Shown here in pieces: positions 1 to 9,437 of a DNA stretch of 64,000 bases. The stretch's first letter is position 1. Every line of letters begins with the position of its first letter. The translations under genes and the position numbers were made by a program. The stretch is from Chryseobacterium taiwanense (GTDB taxonomy: Bacteria; Bacteroidota; Bacteroidia; Flavobacteriales; Weeksellaceae), in the NCBI RefSeq assembly GCF_000813825.1, contig NZ_JWTA01000018.1:1-64000 (forward strand), given 5' to 3'. A model generated the notes under the pieces. That model was given only the letters and a program-made list of their open reading frames with translations. It searched no databases and was not told where the DNA came from.

Positions 1-535
1 ACAGACAGAAGGTAAGATCACGCACCTTTTTGCCTGCACTGGAACAGGTGGAACCTTATCCGGATCAGCTAAATTTTTAAAAGAAAAAAATCCTGATATC
101 AAGGTGATCGGTGTAGATGCCGATGGTTCTATTCTTAAAAGCTATCACGAGACAGGTGAGATTCATAAAGAAGATGTCCATCCTTATCAGATTGAGGGAA
201 TGGGAAAAAATTTAATTCCTTCTGCCCTGCTTTTTGATAAAATTGATGAGTTTGTGAGAGTGAATGACGAAATGTCTGCTTACAGAACCCGAGAGATTGC
301 TTTAAAAGAAGCGATTATGGGTGGATATACAACCGGAGCGGTTACTCAGGCATTGATGCAATATGCACAATCTCATGAATTTGCTGAAAACGATATCGTT
401 GTTTTAATCTATCCGGATCATGGGTCGAGATACATTACCAAAGTGTACAGTGACAAATGGATGGCTGAACAGGGATTTGTCAACAACTGTGTTCATAATT
501 ATGATGAAGTTTTCAAGACAGAATTCATTAAATAA
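1..535 (+). CDS. PLP-dependent cysteine synthase-fold enzyme, C-terminal part (possible cysteate synthase)
   Basis: This is the C-terminal ~177 codons of a fold-type II PLP enzyme; the reading frame is already open at base 2 and the start lies outside the window. The phosphate-binding loop TGTGGT (bases ~38-55) is followed by sequence typical of the cysteine synthase/cystathionine beta-synthase family, ending in the family's closing motif (PDHGSRYITKVYSDKWM). The stretch that reads GNSAG in ordinary family members reads GGYTTGA here, which suggests a changed substrate. A hairpin and then an acyltransferase of the oxoamine synthase family follow on the same strand. In Flavobacteriia, cysteate synthase (O-phosphoserine plus sulfite gives cysteate) belongs to this family and works with such an acyltransferase in capnine synthesis, so I infer that role; ordinary cysteine synthase or cystathionine beta-synthase remains possible. 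Confidence 0.85.
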   Translation, partial: QTEGKITHLFACTGTGGTLSGSAKFLKEKNPDIKVIGVDADGSILKSYHETGEIHKEDVHPYQIEGMGKNLIPSALLFDKIDEFVRVNDEMSAYRTREIALKEAIMGGYTTGAVTQALMQYAQSHEFAENDIVVLIYPDHGSRYITKVYSDKWMAEQGFVNNCVHNYDEVFKTEFIK

Positions 536-561
536 GAAGAAATAAATTCATTATACAAATC

Positions 562-597
562 AAGCCTTTTTTGTAAAATCACAAAAGGCTTTTTTAC
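562..597 (+). terminator. Rho-independent terminator after the PLP enzyme
   Basis: An inverted repeat (AAGCCTTTTTTGT with ACAAAAGGCTT) is followed by a run of T. It lies between the PLP enzyme and the acyltransferase gene, so coupling of the two genes would be partial unless there is readthrough or a second promoter. Confidence 0.75.
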
Positions 598-613
598 TTA
601 AATTACTAATAAA

Positions 614-1888
614 ATGTTGGATATTTTTGAAAGAATAAAAGAAAATCCAGGACCTCTTGGACAATTTGCAGACTACGGAGAAGGTTATTTCATTTTTCCT
701 AGATTAGAAGGTCCTATCGGTCCTAGAATGCAGTTCCAGGGAAGAGAAGTAATTTTCTGGAGTGCAAATGACTACCTAGGAATGTGTAATCACCCGGAAG
801 TTTTAGAAGCTGATGCAAAAGCTGCCGCAGAATTCGGAATGTTCTATCCTATGGGAGCAAGAGCAATGTCTGGAGAAACTGAGCAACACTTACAGTTAGA
901 AAGAGAATTGGCTGATTTCGTTCAGAAAGAATCTGCTTATCTTTTAAATTTCGGTTACCAAGGAATGGTTTCTGCCATTGATGCTTTGGTAGGAAGAAAT
1001 GACGTAATTGTTTATGACGTTGATTCTCATGCTTGTATCGTAGATGGAGTAAGACTTCACGCAGGTAAAAGATTTACTTACAAGCACAACAATATTGAAA
1101 GCTTAGAAAAGAACCTTCAAAGAGCAACAAAAGTAGCTCAGGAAACCGGAGGTGGAATTCTTGTTATTACTGAAGGGGTTTTCGGAATGAGAGGACAACA
1201 AGGTAAACTTAAAGAAATCTGTGAACTAAAATCAAAATACCAATTCAGACTTTTAGTAGATGATGCTCATGGTTTCGGAACATTGGGTAAAACAGGAGCT
1301 GGAGCTGGTGAAGAACAAGGTTGCCAAGATCAGATTGATGTTTATTTCTCAACTTTTGCTAAATCTATGGCTGGTTTCGGAGCTTTCCTTGCTGGAGACA
1401 AAGAAATCATCAGATACCTGAAGTTTAATTTAAGATCTCAAATTTTTGCAAAATCTTTAACGATGCCTATGGTAATCGGAGGATTAAAAAGATTAGAGCT
1501 TTTAAGAACAAGACCAGAGATCAAAGCAAAACTTTGGGAGAATGTAAATAAATTACAAAACGGACTTAAAGAAAGAGGATTCAACATTGGAGATACCAAT
1601 ACGTGTGTAACTCCGGTAATGATGCAAGGAACTCCAGTAGAAGCAACTCTATTGGTAAAAGACTTGAGAGAGAAATACGGAATCTTCACATCTGTAGTCG
1701 TTTACCCTGTAATACCTAAAGGAATGATTCTACTAAGATTAATTCCTACAGCATCTCATACCGATGCGGAAATCAATGAAACTCTTGCAGCGTTTGAAGC
1801 AATTCATGATAAGTTAACAAGTGGTTACTATAAAGAGCAAGAGCAAAAATTATTAGAAGAACAAGGTTTAAGTTTCAAACCGATTTAA
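614..1888 (+). CDS. Alpha-oxoamine synthase family acyltransferase (cysteate or serine acyltransferase)
   Basis: This 424-aa fold-type I PLP enzyme belongs to the family of serine palmitoyltransferase, KBL and AONS, which condense an amino acid with an acyl thioester and release CO2. Visible marks are the N-terminal WSANDYLGM motif, the acidic PLP-ring contact VDDAHGFG and the Schiff-base lysine K250 in STFAKS. At 424 residues it is longer than the ~395-400 residues usual for bacterial serine palmitoyltransferase. It follows a cysteine-synthase-fold enzyme. Flavobacteriia with sulfonolipids use a homologue that takes L-cysteate to make 3-ketocapnine, and I infer that this gene is more likely the cysteate enzyme than a true serine palmitoyltransferase. 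The family is certain; the substrate is not. Confidence 0.85.
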   Translation: MLDIFERIKENPGPLGQFADYGEGYFIFPRLEGPIGPRMQFQGREVIFWSANDYLGMCNHPEVLEADAKAAAEFGMFYPMGARAMSGETEQHLQLERELADFVQKESAYLLNFGYQGMVSAIDALVGRNDVIVYDVDSHACIVDGVRLHAGKRFTYKHNNIESLEKNLQRATKVAQETGGGILVITEGVFGMRGQQGKLKEICELKSKYQFRLLVDDAHGFGTLGKTGAGAGEEQGCQDQIDVYFSTFAKSMAGFGAFLAGDKEIIRYLKFNLRSQIFAKSLTMPMVIGGLKRLELLRTRPEIKAKLWENVNKLQNGLKERGFNIGDTNTCVTPVMMQGTPVEATLLVKDLREKYGIFTSVVVYPVIPKGMILLRLIPTASHTDAEINETLAAFEAIHDKLTSGYYKEQEQKLLEEQGLSFKPI

Positions 1889-1899
1889 TAATAAAAATT

Positions 1900-1934
1900 A
1901 AAAAAACCACTGAAATTTTCTCAGTGGTTTTTTA
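1900..1934 (+). terminator. Terminator after the acyltransferase gene
   Basis: The stem AAACCACTGA / TCAGTGGTTT is followed by T residues, 12 bases after the stop codon. Confidence 0.85.
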
Positions 1935-1977
1935 TAAATAATATTCTATAAAACTGAATTTATACAATAAATAATTA

Positions 1978-2862
1978 ATGAAGCTGAGAGGTTATGTTTT
2001 GGGGATTATATCTGCAATTTCTTACGGATTGCTTCCTATTTTTATTTTACCCATCAAGCATGCTCACTTTCCTTTAGACGTTACTTTATTCTATAGATTT
2101 CTGTTTTCAGCTTTAATGATTGGAGGCTATTTATTGTATTCCAAAGAAAGCTTTCTGATCAGCAAAAAAGAGTTATTCATATTTACAGCTCTTGGAATTT
2201 GCTATGCACTTTCCTCAGAATTTTTGTTTTTAGGATATGATTATCTTACCCCAGGAATTGCATCAACCGTTTTGTTTATCTATCCGGTTATTGTAGCATT
2301 GATCATGTTTTTCTTTTATAAAGAGAAATTGACAAAGCTTTCCATAGGGTCATTACTATTAGCTTTTGCGGGAGTTATTGTACTTTGTTTAAAAGGGAAT
2401 AGTATGGAAATCAATTATGCTGGTTTAGGAATTGTGATGCTAAGTTCCATATTCTATGCATTATATATTGTCATCGTAAATAAATCCAACATACAGGCTT
2501 CAGGATTTAAACTTTCATTTTATTCCATGTTGTTGACTTCCGGATTTTTTATGGTGAAAGCAATTCTTGGAAACGAATCATTTATCATTCCGTCAGTAAA
2601 TACATTCTTCAATTTTTTAATTTTTGCTTTCCTTACCACAGTTATTTCAAGTTTGTGTCTGGTCTATGCAATTAAAGATATTGGCTCCACTCCGGCAGCA
2701 ATTTTAGGAGCTTTAGAACCGGTAGTTGCTGTACTGATTAGTGTTTCAATGTTTCATGAAAAGTTTACTTTCAATCTATTCTTAGGAATCACTTTAATTT
2801 TAATTGGGGTTATTTTGAATGTCATTTCGGACAATAAAAAATCAATTGAAATTGAAAAATAA
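1978..2862 (+). CDS. EamA/DMT family permease
   Basis: This is a 294-aa inner-membrane protein with about ten hydrophobic segments arranged as two EamA repeats; the second repeat ends in the usual TPAAILGALEPVVAVLIS stretch. Length and topology fit drug/metabolite exporters of the EamA family. The substrate cannot be read from the sequence. It has its own ATG after the upstream terminator and no obvious operon partner. A contribution to lipid-precursor or amino-acid traffic next to the sulfonolipid-like genes is only a positional guess. Confidence 0.85.
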   Translation: MKLRGYVLGIISAISYGLLPIFILPIKHAHFPLDVTLFYRFLFSALMIGGYLLYSKESFLISKKELFIFTALGICYALSSEFLFLGYDYLTPGIASTVLFIYPVIVALIMFFFYKEKLTKLSIGSLLLAFAGVIVLCLKGNSMEINYAGLGIVMLSSIFYALYIVIVNKSNIQASGFKLSFYSMLLTSGFFMVKAILGNESFIIPSVNTFFNFLIFAFLTTVISSLCLVYAIKDIGSTPAAILGALEPVVAVLISVSMFHEKFTFNLFLGITLILIGVILNVISDNKKSIEIEK

Positions 2863-2911
2863 AAGAATATTATTCAAATTACACCAATCATAAAAATTCA
2901 ATTATTTAAAA

Positions 2912-2919
2912 TAAATTTG
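2912..2919 (+). promoter_or_regulatory. Bacteroidota -7 element of the radical SAM gene
   Basis: TAAATTTG matches TAnnTTTG and lies 13 bases before the TTG start at 2933, giving a very short leader. No clear -33 box is seen. Confidence 0.45.
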
Positions 2920-2932
2920 TAAAAATTTTCTC

Positions 2933-5128
2933 TTGAAAGATCTGCTTCTCATCACTCCGCCTTTTACCCAGCTTAATACTCCTTATCCTGCGACGGCTTA
3001 TATTAAAGGTTTTTTAAACACCAAAAATATTTCAAGCTATCAGATTGATTTGGGGATTGAAGTGATTTTAAATTTATTTTCAAAAGACGGAATTCAGAAA
3101 ATTTTTGATAAAGAAATTGATATTGAGACTGTTTCAGAAAATTCACAAAGAATTTTTGCCTTAAGAAATGAATACTCAAAAACCATCGATCAGGTCATTT
3201 CTTTTCTACAAGGTAAGACTCCAACATTGGCAAGACAGATTTGTTCTATGAACTTTCTTCCTGAAGCTTCCCGATTTAATCAGCTTGATGATATGGAATT
3301 TGCTTTTGGAAATATGGGACTTCAAGATAAAGCCAAATATTTGGCTACTTTATATTTAGAAGATTTATCCGATTATATTGTTGAGAATGTGGATTCAGAT
3401 TTTGGTTTTAGCAGATATGCCGAAAGATTGGGAAAAAGTGCAAATTCTTTTGATGAATTATATTCAAAACTATCAGATAATCATACTTTTATTGATAATT
3501 TTACTCTAAAAATTCTTCAGGAAAAATTAGAATTAACTCAACCTAAATTAGTTTGTTTTTCTATTCCTTTCCCAGGAAATTTGTATTCAGCTTTTCGATG
3601 CGCCAAGTTTATCAAAGAAAATTATCCGAATACAAAAGTTGCAATGGGTGGAGGTTTTCCCAATACCGAATTGCGAGAAGTAAAGGATAAAAGGGTTTTT
3701 GAATTTTTTGATTTTATCACTTTAGATGATGGTGAAGTTCCTCTTGAGTTACTTTACGAAAATATTTCTCATCCTGAGCAAAGTGAAGAATCTCAATACA
3801 AAAGAACTTTTTTAATTGAAAATCAAGAAGTTACTTATAAAAATAATTCAAAAAAACACGATTATAAACAATCAGAAATCGGAACTCCTGATTATACTGA
3901 TTTACAATTAGATAAATATATTTCCGTTATAGAAATCGCTAATCCGATGCACAGTTTATGGAGCGACGGAAGATGGAATAAACTGACCATGGCTCATGGC
4001 TGCTATTGGGGAAAATGTACTTTCTGTGATATTTCTTTAGATTACATAAAAATTTACGAACCTATTTCTGCAAAAATTTTGGTTGACAGAATGGAAGAGC
4101 TGATCCAAACGACTGGTGAAACCGGATTCCATTTTGTAGATGAAGCAGCTCCCCCCGCTTTGATGAGAGAAGTTGCTTTAGAAATTTTACGAAGAAATCT
4201 GGTGGTAACATGGTGGACCAATATTCGTTTCGAAAAAAGTTTCACCCGCGACCTATGTTTTTTATTAAAACTTTCAGGGTGTGTTGCTGTTTCTGGAGGA
4301 CTTGAAGTGGCGAGTGACAGATTATTGAAATTAATTGATAAAGGAATATCTGTAGAACAAGTTGCTCAGGTCACAAGAAATTTTACCGAAGCTGGAATTA
4401 TGATTCATGCTTATCTGATGTATGGCTACCCGACTCAGACCATTCAGGAAACTGTTGACTCTTTGGAAATGGTTCGCCAGTTATTTGAAATGGGAATTTT
4501 ACAAAGTGGATTTTGGCATCAGTTTGCCATGACCGCTCATTCACCGGTCGGATTAAATCCTGAAGAATTTGGAGTGACACCAATCAAACAGGAAATTTTG
4601 TTTGCCAACAACGATATTGATTTCACAGACAAAACTGGAATCGATCATGGGAAGTTTAGTTTCGGTCTGAAAAAATCTTTGTTCAATTATATGCACGGAA
4701 TTAATTTCGAACTTCCTCTTCAGGAATGGTTTGATTTTAAAATTCCAAAAACAACAGTTCATCCGGATCACATTCACGATTGCTTATTAGAAAATAATGA
4801 ATTCAAATTTAGAGGAAACTCAAAAGTTGTTTTTTTAACAAAAAACGTAATCGCTGAGAATCGTATAAAAACTAAAAAGAAATATATTTACCCGTACACA
4901 AGACTTACATTCCATTTAAAAACAAATATTGTCGCTGTTGATTTGGAACAGGAACAAGCAGAATGGTTGGTAAAAACTATTGGAGAAAACCCGATAGAAA
5001 TATCAAAAGGTATTACACTTCAACAACTTAAGGTAAATTTTGAAGAAAATCTTGAAGATTTTGAATTATTCTGGTTTTCAAAACCAATACAGCAATTGAA
5101 AGAAAATGGAGTGATTTTGAATTTGTAG
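2933..5128 (+). CDS. B12-binding-domain radical SAM protein
   Basis: This 731-aa protein starts with TTG; a -7 element just upstream supports that start. The N-terminal ~300 residues look like a cobalamin-binding Rossmann domain (LLLITPPFTQLNTPYPA, then VAMGGGFPN). The radical SAM core follows, with its cluster cysteines at C357, C362 and C365 (GCYWGKCTFCD), which is CX4CX2C rather than the standard CX3CX2C. The glycine-rich SAM contact SGGLEVASD and the helix motif YLMYGYPTQT are present. A C-terminal region of ~170 residues has no recognised domain. The substrate is unknown. The gene stands alone between two terminator-like structures. Residues ~278-289 appear to be encoded by a fragment of a dispersed intergenic repeat (see findings). 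Confidence 0.85.
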   Translation: MKDLLLITPPFTQLNTPYPATAYIKGFLNTKNISSYQIDLGIEVILNLFSKDGIQKIFDKEIDIETVSENSQRIFALRNEYSKTIDQVISFLQGKTPTLARQICSMNFLPEASRFNQLDDMEFAFGNMGLQDKAKYLATLYLEDLSDYIVENVDSDFGFSRYAERLGKSANSFDELYSKLSDNHTFIDNFTLKILQEKLELTQPKLVCFSIPFPGNLYSAFRCAKFIKENYPNTKVAMGGGFPNTELREVKDKRVFEFFDFITLDDGEVPLELLYENISHPEQSEESQYKRTFLIENQEVTYKNNSKKHDYKQSEIGTPDYTDLQLDKYISVIEIANPMHSLWSDGRWNKLTMAHGCYWGKCTFCDISLDYIKIYEPISAKILVDRMEELIQTTGETGFHFVDEAAPPALMREVALEILRRNLVVTWWTNIRFEKSFTRDLCFLLKLSGCVAVSGGLEVASDRLLKLIDKGISVEQVAQVTRNFTEAGIMIHAYLMYGYPTQTIQETVDSLEMVRQLFEMGILQSGFWHQFAMTAHSPVGLNPEEFGVTPIKQEILFANNDIDFTDKTGIDHGKFSFGLKKSLFNYMHGINFELPLQEWFDFKIPKTTVHPDHIHDCLLENNEFKFRGNSKVVFLTKNVIAENRIKTKKKYIYPYTRLTFHLKTNIVAVDLEQEQAEWLVKTIGENPIEISKGITLQQLKVNFEENLEDFELFWFSKPIQQLKENGVILNL
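3769..3798 (+). repeat. Fragment of a dispersed repeat inside the radical SAM gene
   Basis: TCATCCTGAGCAAAGTGAAG plus the ten following bases resembles the left half of the intergenic repeat at 44780-44810 (TCATTCTAAACGAAATGAAG and onward) and the arm at 25350-25376. It is read in frame as a polar stretch (SHPEQSEESQ) in what looks like a loop between the B12 and radical SAM domains. Confidence 0.5.
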
Positions 5129-5170
5129 GTTTTCTCTTATTTAAATTCTATATGGAAAAAATAATTGTCA

Positions 5171-5244
5171 ATTTTGTCATTCCGTAGGAATCTCAACACG
5201 GTTTATTTAAAATTATAATTTAGATTCCTACGGAATGACAAAAT
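5171..5244. repeat. Perfect 23-bp inverted repeat
   Basis: The arms 5171-5193 and 5222-5244 are exact reverse complements (first arm begins ATTTTGTCATTCCGTAGG) around a 28-bp spacer. There is no transposase. It belongs to the class of dispersed GTCATTC palindromes found several times in this window. Confidence 0.85.
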
Positions 5245-5266
5245 TTGTGAAAATTTAATTAAAATA

Positions 5267-5307
5267 AAAAACCTCCTGAAAAATAATTTTTCAAGAGGTT
5301 TTTATTT
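5267..5307. terminator. Bidirectional terminator between convergent genes
   Basis: AAAACCTCCTGAA pairs with TTCAAGAGGTTTT, flanked by A-rich and T-rich runs. It serves the radical SAM gene on + and the secreted-protein gene on -. Confidence 0.75.
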
Positions 5308-5316
5308 TATAAGTTT

Positions 5317-5370
5317 TGGCTTAAAGCCACTTGAATTTATTTCTTTCTGTAAACGGACTAAAGTCCGTTT
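5317..5370. repeat. Paired short palindromes (TGGCTTAAAGCCA and AAACGGACT-AA-AGTCCGTTT)
   Basis: Two perfect short palindromes at 5317-5329 and 5351-5370 are separated by 21 bp of AT-rich DNA. This two-palindrome arrangement is common in intergenic DNA of Chryseobacterium and Flavobacterium, so I read it as one unit of a dispersed repeat family rather than an operator. Confidence 0.6.
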
Positions 5371-5382
5371 CTATTGATGATT

Positions 5383-6204
5383 TTATTTTTCAACACCATC
5401 TTTTTTAACTTCCCCTACAATTACTTTATCTTGAACTTTAATAAAATTCGGATCTAAGATTGCCATTCGTTCAGCAATTGCTTTATAAGTTGGAAATTTT
5501 AAAATCGAAGCTCGGCCAGACATTTCTTTATAAAGAGTAAAAAATTTTCCTCCGGCTGTTTTGATTTGTTTGGTAGTCGTAATATATCTTCCGATATACT
5601 TACTATTGGCGTCATATATTTCAATATCGACAAAAGTTTTTTCAGATATTGTATCTTCTGAACCGAAACTAACAGGCAAATTAGTAAAGTAACCTACTGG
5701 TTTTCCATTACTTAAAATTTCACCAACACTATTTACCGTAATATTTAACCGATCAATTTTGCTTCTTGTCGTATAAGCATCTTTAGTTTTGGTATCAAGC
5801 TTTCTTTTGGGAGTATTATTGAAAAGTTCATCAAGGTTTTTAACATTAATTCCCTTATTATCAATAAGTTTCAATCCTTTAATGGAAGTATAAACTGCCG
5901 ATCTTTCTTCACCGGAAAATGCAGACGGAGAAATATAATCAAGCTCAATCGTTTTATCTCGGTTATAAACCCGATTTACTTTTATATAACTATCTCTTAC
6001 AGAATCCACTACACTTTTATCTACAAATTCTATAGTATAAATAGGGGTCTCTTTAAGGTCCAAAAAAGTATATTGATTGGATTTATTTGAAATTTTAGCG
6101 ACATGAACTCCATCAAGACTTACGATTCCTCTTTTTGTTTTAATTTCCTGAGCATTAAAGCATAATCCCAGAATTGTAAATAAAATGATTAAACTTTTCT
6201 TCAT
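5383..6204 (-). CDS. Secreted protein of unknown function
   Basis: This 273-aa protein begins with a clear signal peptide (KKSLIILFTILGLCFNAQ, cut near the AQ). No family is recognised. The mature part is mixed alpha/beta with many lysines and a run of beta-like segments, and has no cysteine or membrane segment after the signal, so a periplasmic or surface protein is likely. It sits downstream of atpC, but a strong hairpin at 6232-6255 separates them, so it is probably not part of the ATP synthase operon. Confidence 0.7.
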   Translation of the reverse strand: MKKSLIILFTILGLCFNAQEIKTKRGIVSLDGVHVAKISNKSNQYTFLDLKETPIYTIEFVDKSVVDSVRDSYIKVNRVYNRDKTIELDYISPSAFSGEERSAVYTSIKGLKLIDNKGINVKNLDELFNNTPKRKLDTKTKDAYTTRSKIDRLNITVNSVGEILSNGKPVGYFTNLPVSFGSEDTISEKTFVDIEIYDANSKYIGRYITTTKQIKTAGGKFFTLYKEMSGRASILKFPTYKAIAERMAILDPNFIKVQDKVIVGEVKKDGVEK

Positions 6205-6227
6205 AAAATCAGATTTTTACATGAAAT

Positions 6228-6258
6228 AAAAAAAGTGTAACCAAAGTTACACTTTCTT
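6228..6258 (-). terminator. Terminator of the atpD-atpC operon
   Basis: The stem AAAGTGTAAC / GTTACACTTT with a four-base loop is followed on the minus strand by a T-rich run, 30 bases beyond the atpC stop. Confidence 0.85.
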
Positions 6259-6284
6259 GAAAATATATTTAGCTTTTCATTTAA

Positions 6285-6566
6285 TTATTCACAAAGGATG
6301 ATTCCTTTATCATGATTAAATTCTACAACACCGCTTTTGATTGGGTAAGAAAAAACTGAATCTTTGTCGTTTTCTTTAGTAAAGTTTTTAGCATATGCTT
6401 CATCGATAGAGTTCGCATACAATTTTACTTTACCACCAATTAAAGAAGAAACAATTCCTGCGTGGTTTTTCATGATGTGAAACTCACCATTTTTTCCAGG
6501 CAACAATACAGAGTTTACTTCTCCTTCAAAAACTACGTATTCTGGTGTTAAAATTTTTATATTCAT
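6285..6566 (-). CDS. atpC: ATP synthase F1 epsilon subunit
   Basis: This 93-aa protein is the N-terminal beta-sandwich of the epsilon subunit (MNIKILTPEYVVFEGEV, then LPGKNGEFHIMKNHAG), which sits on the gamma subunit in the F1 stalk. It lacks the C-terminal helical hairpin of longer epsilon subunits, as is usual for the short Bacteroidota form, so the inhibitory extended state of E. coli epsilon is not expected. It follows atpD by 96 bp, and the spacer is made of repeats of ATTAAAAGATT. The other F1Fo genes are not in this window. Confidence 0.95.
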   Translation of the reverse strand: MNIKILTPEYVVFEGEVNSVLLPGKNGEFHIMKNHAGIVSSLIGGKVKLYANSIDEAYAKNFTKENDKDSVFSYPIKSGVVEFNHDKGIILCE

Positions 6567-6567
6567 T

Positions 6568-6615
6568 TTAATTTAGATTAAAAGATTAAAAGATTGAAGA
6601 TTAAAAGATTTTTGA
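6568..6615. repeat. Tandem ATTAAAAGATT units between atpD and atpC
   Basis: Three near-copies of GATTAAAAGATT occur here in a row. A similar spacer with two copies lies between etfB and etfA (59944-59985). Confidence 0.65.
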
Positions 6616-6662
6616 CAAATAATGTCTCTTATCTCAGGTCTAAAAATCTTGTGTCTAATTTA

Positions 6663-8221
<1,559 letters not shown>

Positions 8222-8444
8222 TTGGTAAAAAAGAGATTTTTATCATGCTTTTGAGAGAATTTAAAATTTGGATTTTAATATTTAATTTTTTGCAAACCTT
8301 TTATGAATACTACAAATTACAAAGATTTTAGGAGATGAGAAAATTTACAGCATAATTATAAACCAAATTTACTTAATAGATATCATAAAAATCATAACTT
8401 GAAAATAACTCTTACGATATTATAATAGATAATTTTAAAGGCTT

Positions 8445-8452
8445 TATATTTG
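8445..8452 (+). promoter_or_regulatory. -7 element of ribF
   Basis: TATATTTG matches TAnnTTTG and lies 19 bases before the TTG start of ribF. No clear -33 box is visible. Confidence 0.55.
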
Positions 8453-8471
8453 CAGTCAAATTTTTCCCGTT

Positions 8472-9392
8472 TTGAAAGCTTTCAAAAATTTCACAGATTA
8501 TACTTCTCAAAAACCTTTGGCATTATCTTTAGGGATGTTTGACGGGGTACATCTTGGACATAAAAGTATTATTGATGAATTAATAAAAATCGGTTCTGAG
8601 AACAATCTTGAGACCGCCATTCTTACTTTTTGGCCACATCCGAGATTTGTTTTTAATCCTAATGAAGATTTAAAACTTCTGAATACATTGGAAGAAAAGA
8701 AATTTTTGATGGAAAAATATTCTATTGAAAATTTATTTTTAAAAGAATTCGATGACGAATTTAGAAATCTAACGGGAGAAGAATTTGTCCGTCAGATTTT
8801 AATTGATAAGTTAAATGTAAAATATCTCATTATCGGTTACGATCATTCTTTTGGAAAAAATAAAAGCGGAAACTTTGAATTGCTCCAAAAACTGTCAAAA
8901 GAACTTGACTTTGAAGTAGAGCAAATGGAAGCCATCAATATTCACGAAAACAATATCAGTTCTACGAAAGTCAGAAATGCACTTTTAGCAGGAAACATCA
9001 AAGAAGCCAATGAAATGCTGGGTTACTCCTACTCTGTTTCAGGAACAGTTGTTCACGGAAAAAAGATTGGAAGAACCATTGGTTATCCGACTGCCAACAT
9101 CGAAACGGAATCTATTAAACTTTTACCAAAAAAAGGTGCTTATATTGTTGAAGTTTTCGTAAAAGGTCAACAATACAAAGGAATGTTGAGTGTTGGAACC
9201 AATCCGACAGTCAATGGAGAAAAACTAACGGTTGAAGTTTATATCCTTGATTTTGACGGCGATATTTATGATGAAAAAATTACTGTAAAATTCAGAGATT
9301 TTCTTCACGACGAAATCAAATTCGAAGGACTGGAGAAATTGATTGAAAGACTGGATGAAGACAAAAGATTGACGGAAGAGTTTCAATTTTAA
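8472..9392 (+). CDS. ribF: Bifunctional riboflavin kinase/FAD synthetase
   Basis: This 306-aa cytosolic enzyme phosphorylates riboflavin to FMN and adenylylates FMN to FAD. The N-terminal nucleotidyltransferase domain carries LGMFDGVHLGHKSI (the HxGH-type site) and the ISSTKVR motif; the C-terminal kinase barrel has GYPTANI. The start is TTG, supported by the -7 element 19 bases upstream. It is monocistronic and closed by a terminator shared with the convergent gene. Its product feeds the ETF and other flavoproteins encoded later in the window. Confidence 0.97.
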   Translation: MKAFKNFTDYTSQKPLALSLGMFDGVHLGHKSIIDELIKIGSENNLETAILTFWPHPRFVFNPNEDLKLLNTLEEKKFLMEKYSIENLFLKEFDDEFRNLTGEEFVRQILIDKLNVKYLIIGYDHSFGKNKSGNFELLQKLSKELDFEVEQMEAINIHENNISSTKVRNALLAGNIKEANEMLGYSYSVSGTVVHGKKIGRTIGYPTANIETESIKLLPKKGAYIVEVFVKGQQYKGMLSVGTNPTVNGEKLTVEVYILDFDGDIYDEKITVKFRDFLHDEIKFEGLEKLIERLDEDKRLTEEFQF

Positions 9393-9399
9393 AATAAAA

Positions 9400-9430
9400 A
9401 AATGCTTACGGATTCGTAAGCATTTTTCTT
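9400..9430. terminator. Bidirectional terminator after ribF
   Basis: AAATGCTTACG and CGTAAGCATTT form a perfect 11-bp stem with a GATT loop, with A and T runs on either side. Confidence 0.9.
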
Positions 9431-9437
9431 TTTGGTT

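Noticed and set aside
5171..5244. Perfect 23-bp inverted repeat as insertion-sequence ends
   Set aside because: The arms are only 28 bp apart and enclose no gene, and no target duplication was seen; a palindromic repeat unit fits better.
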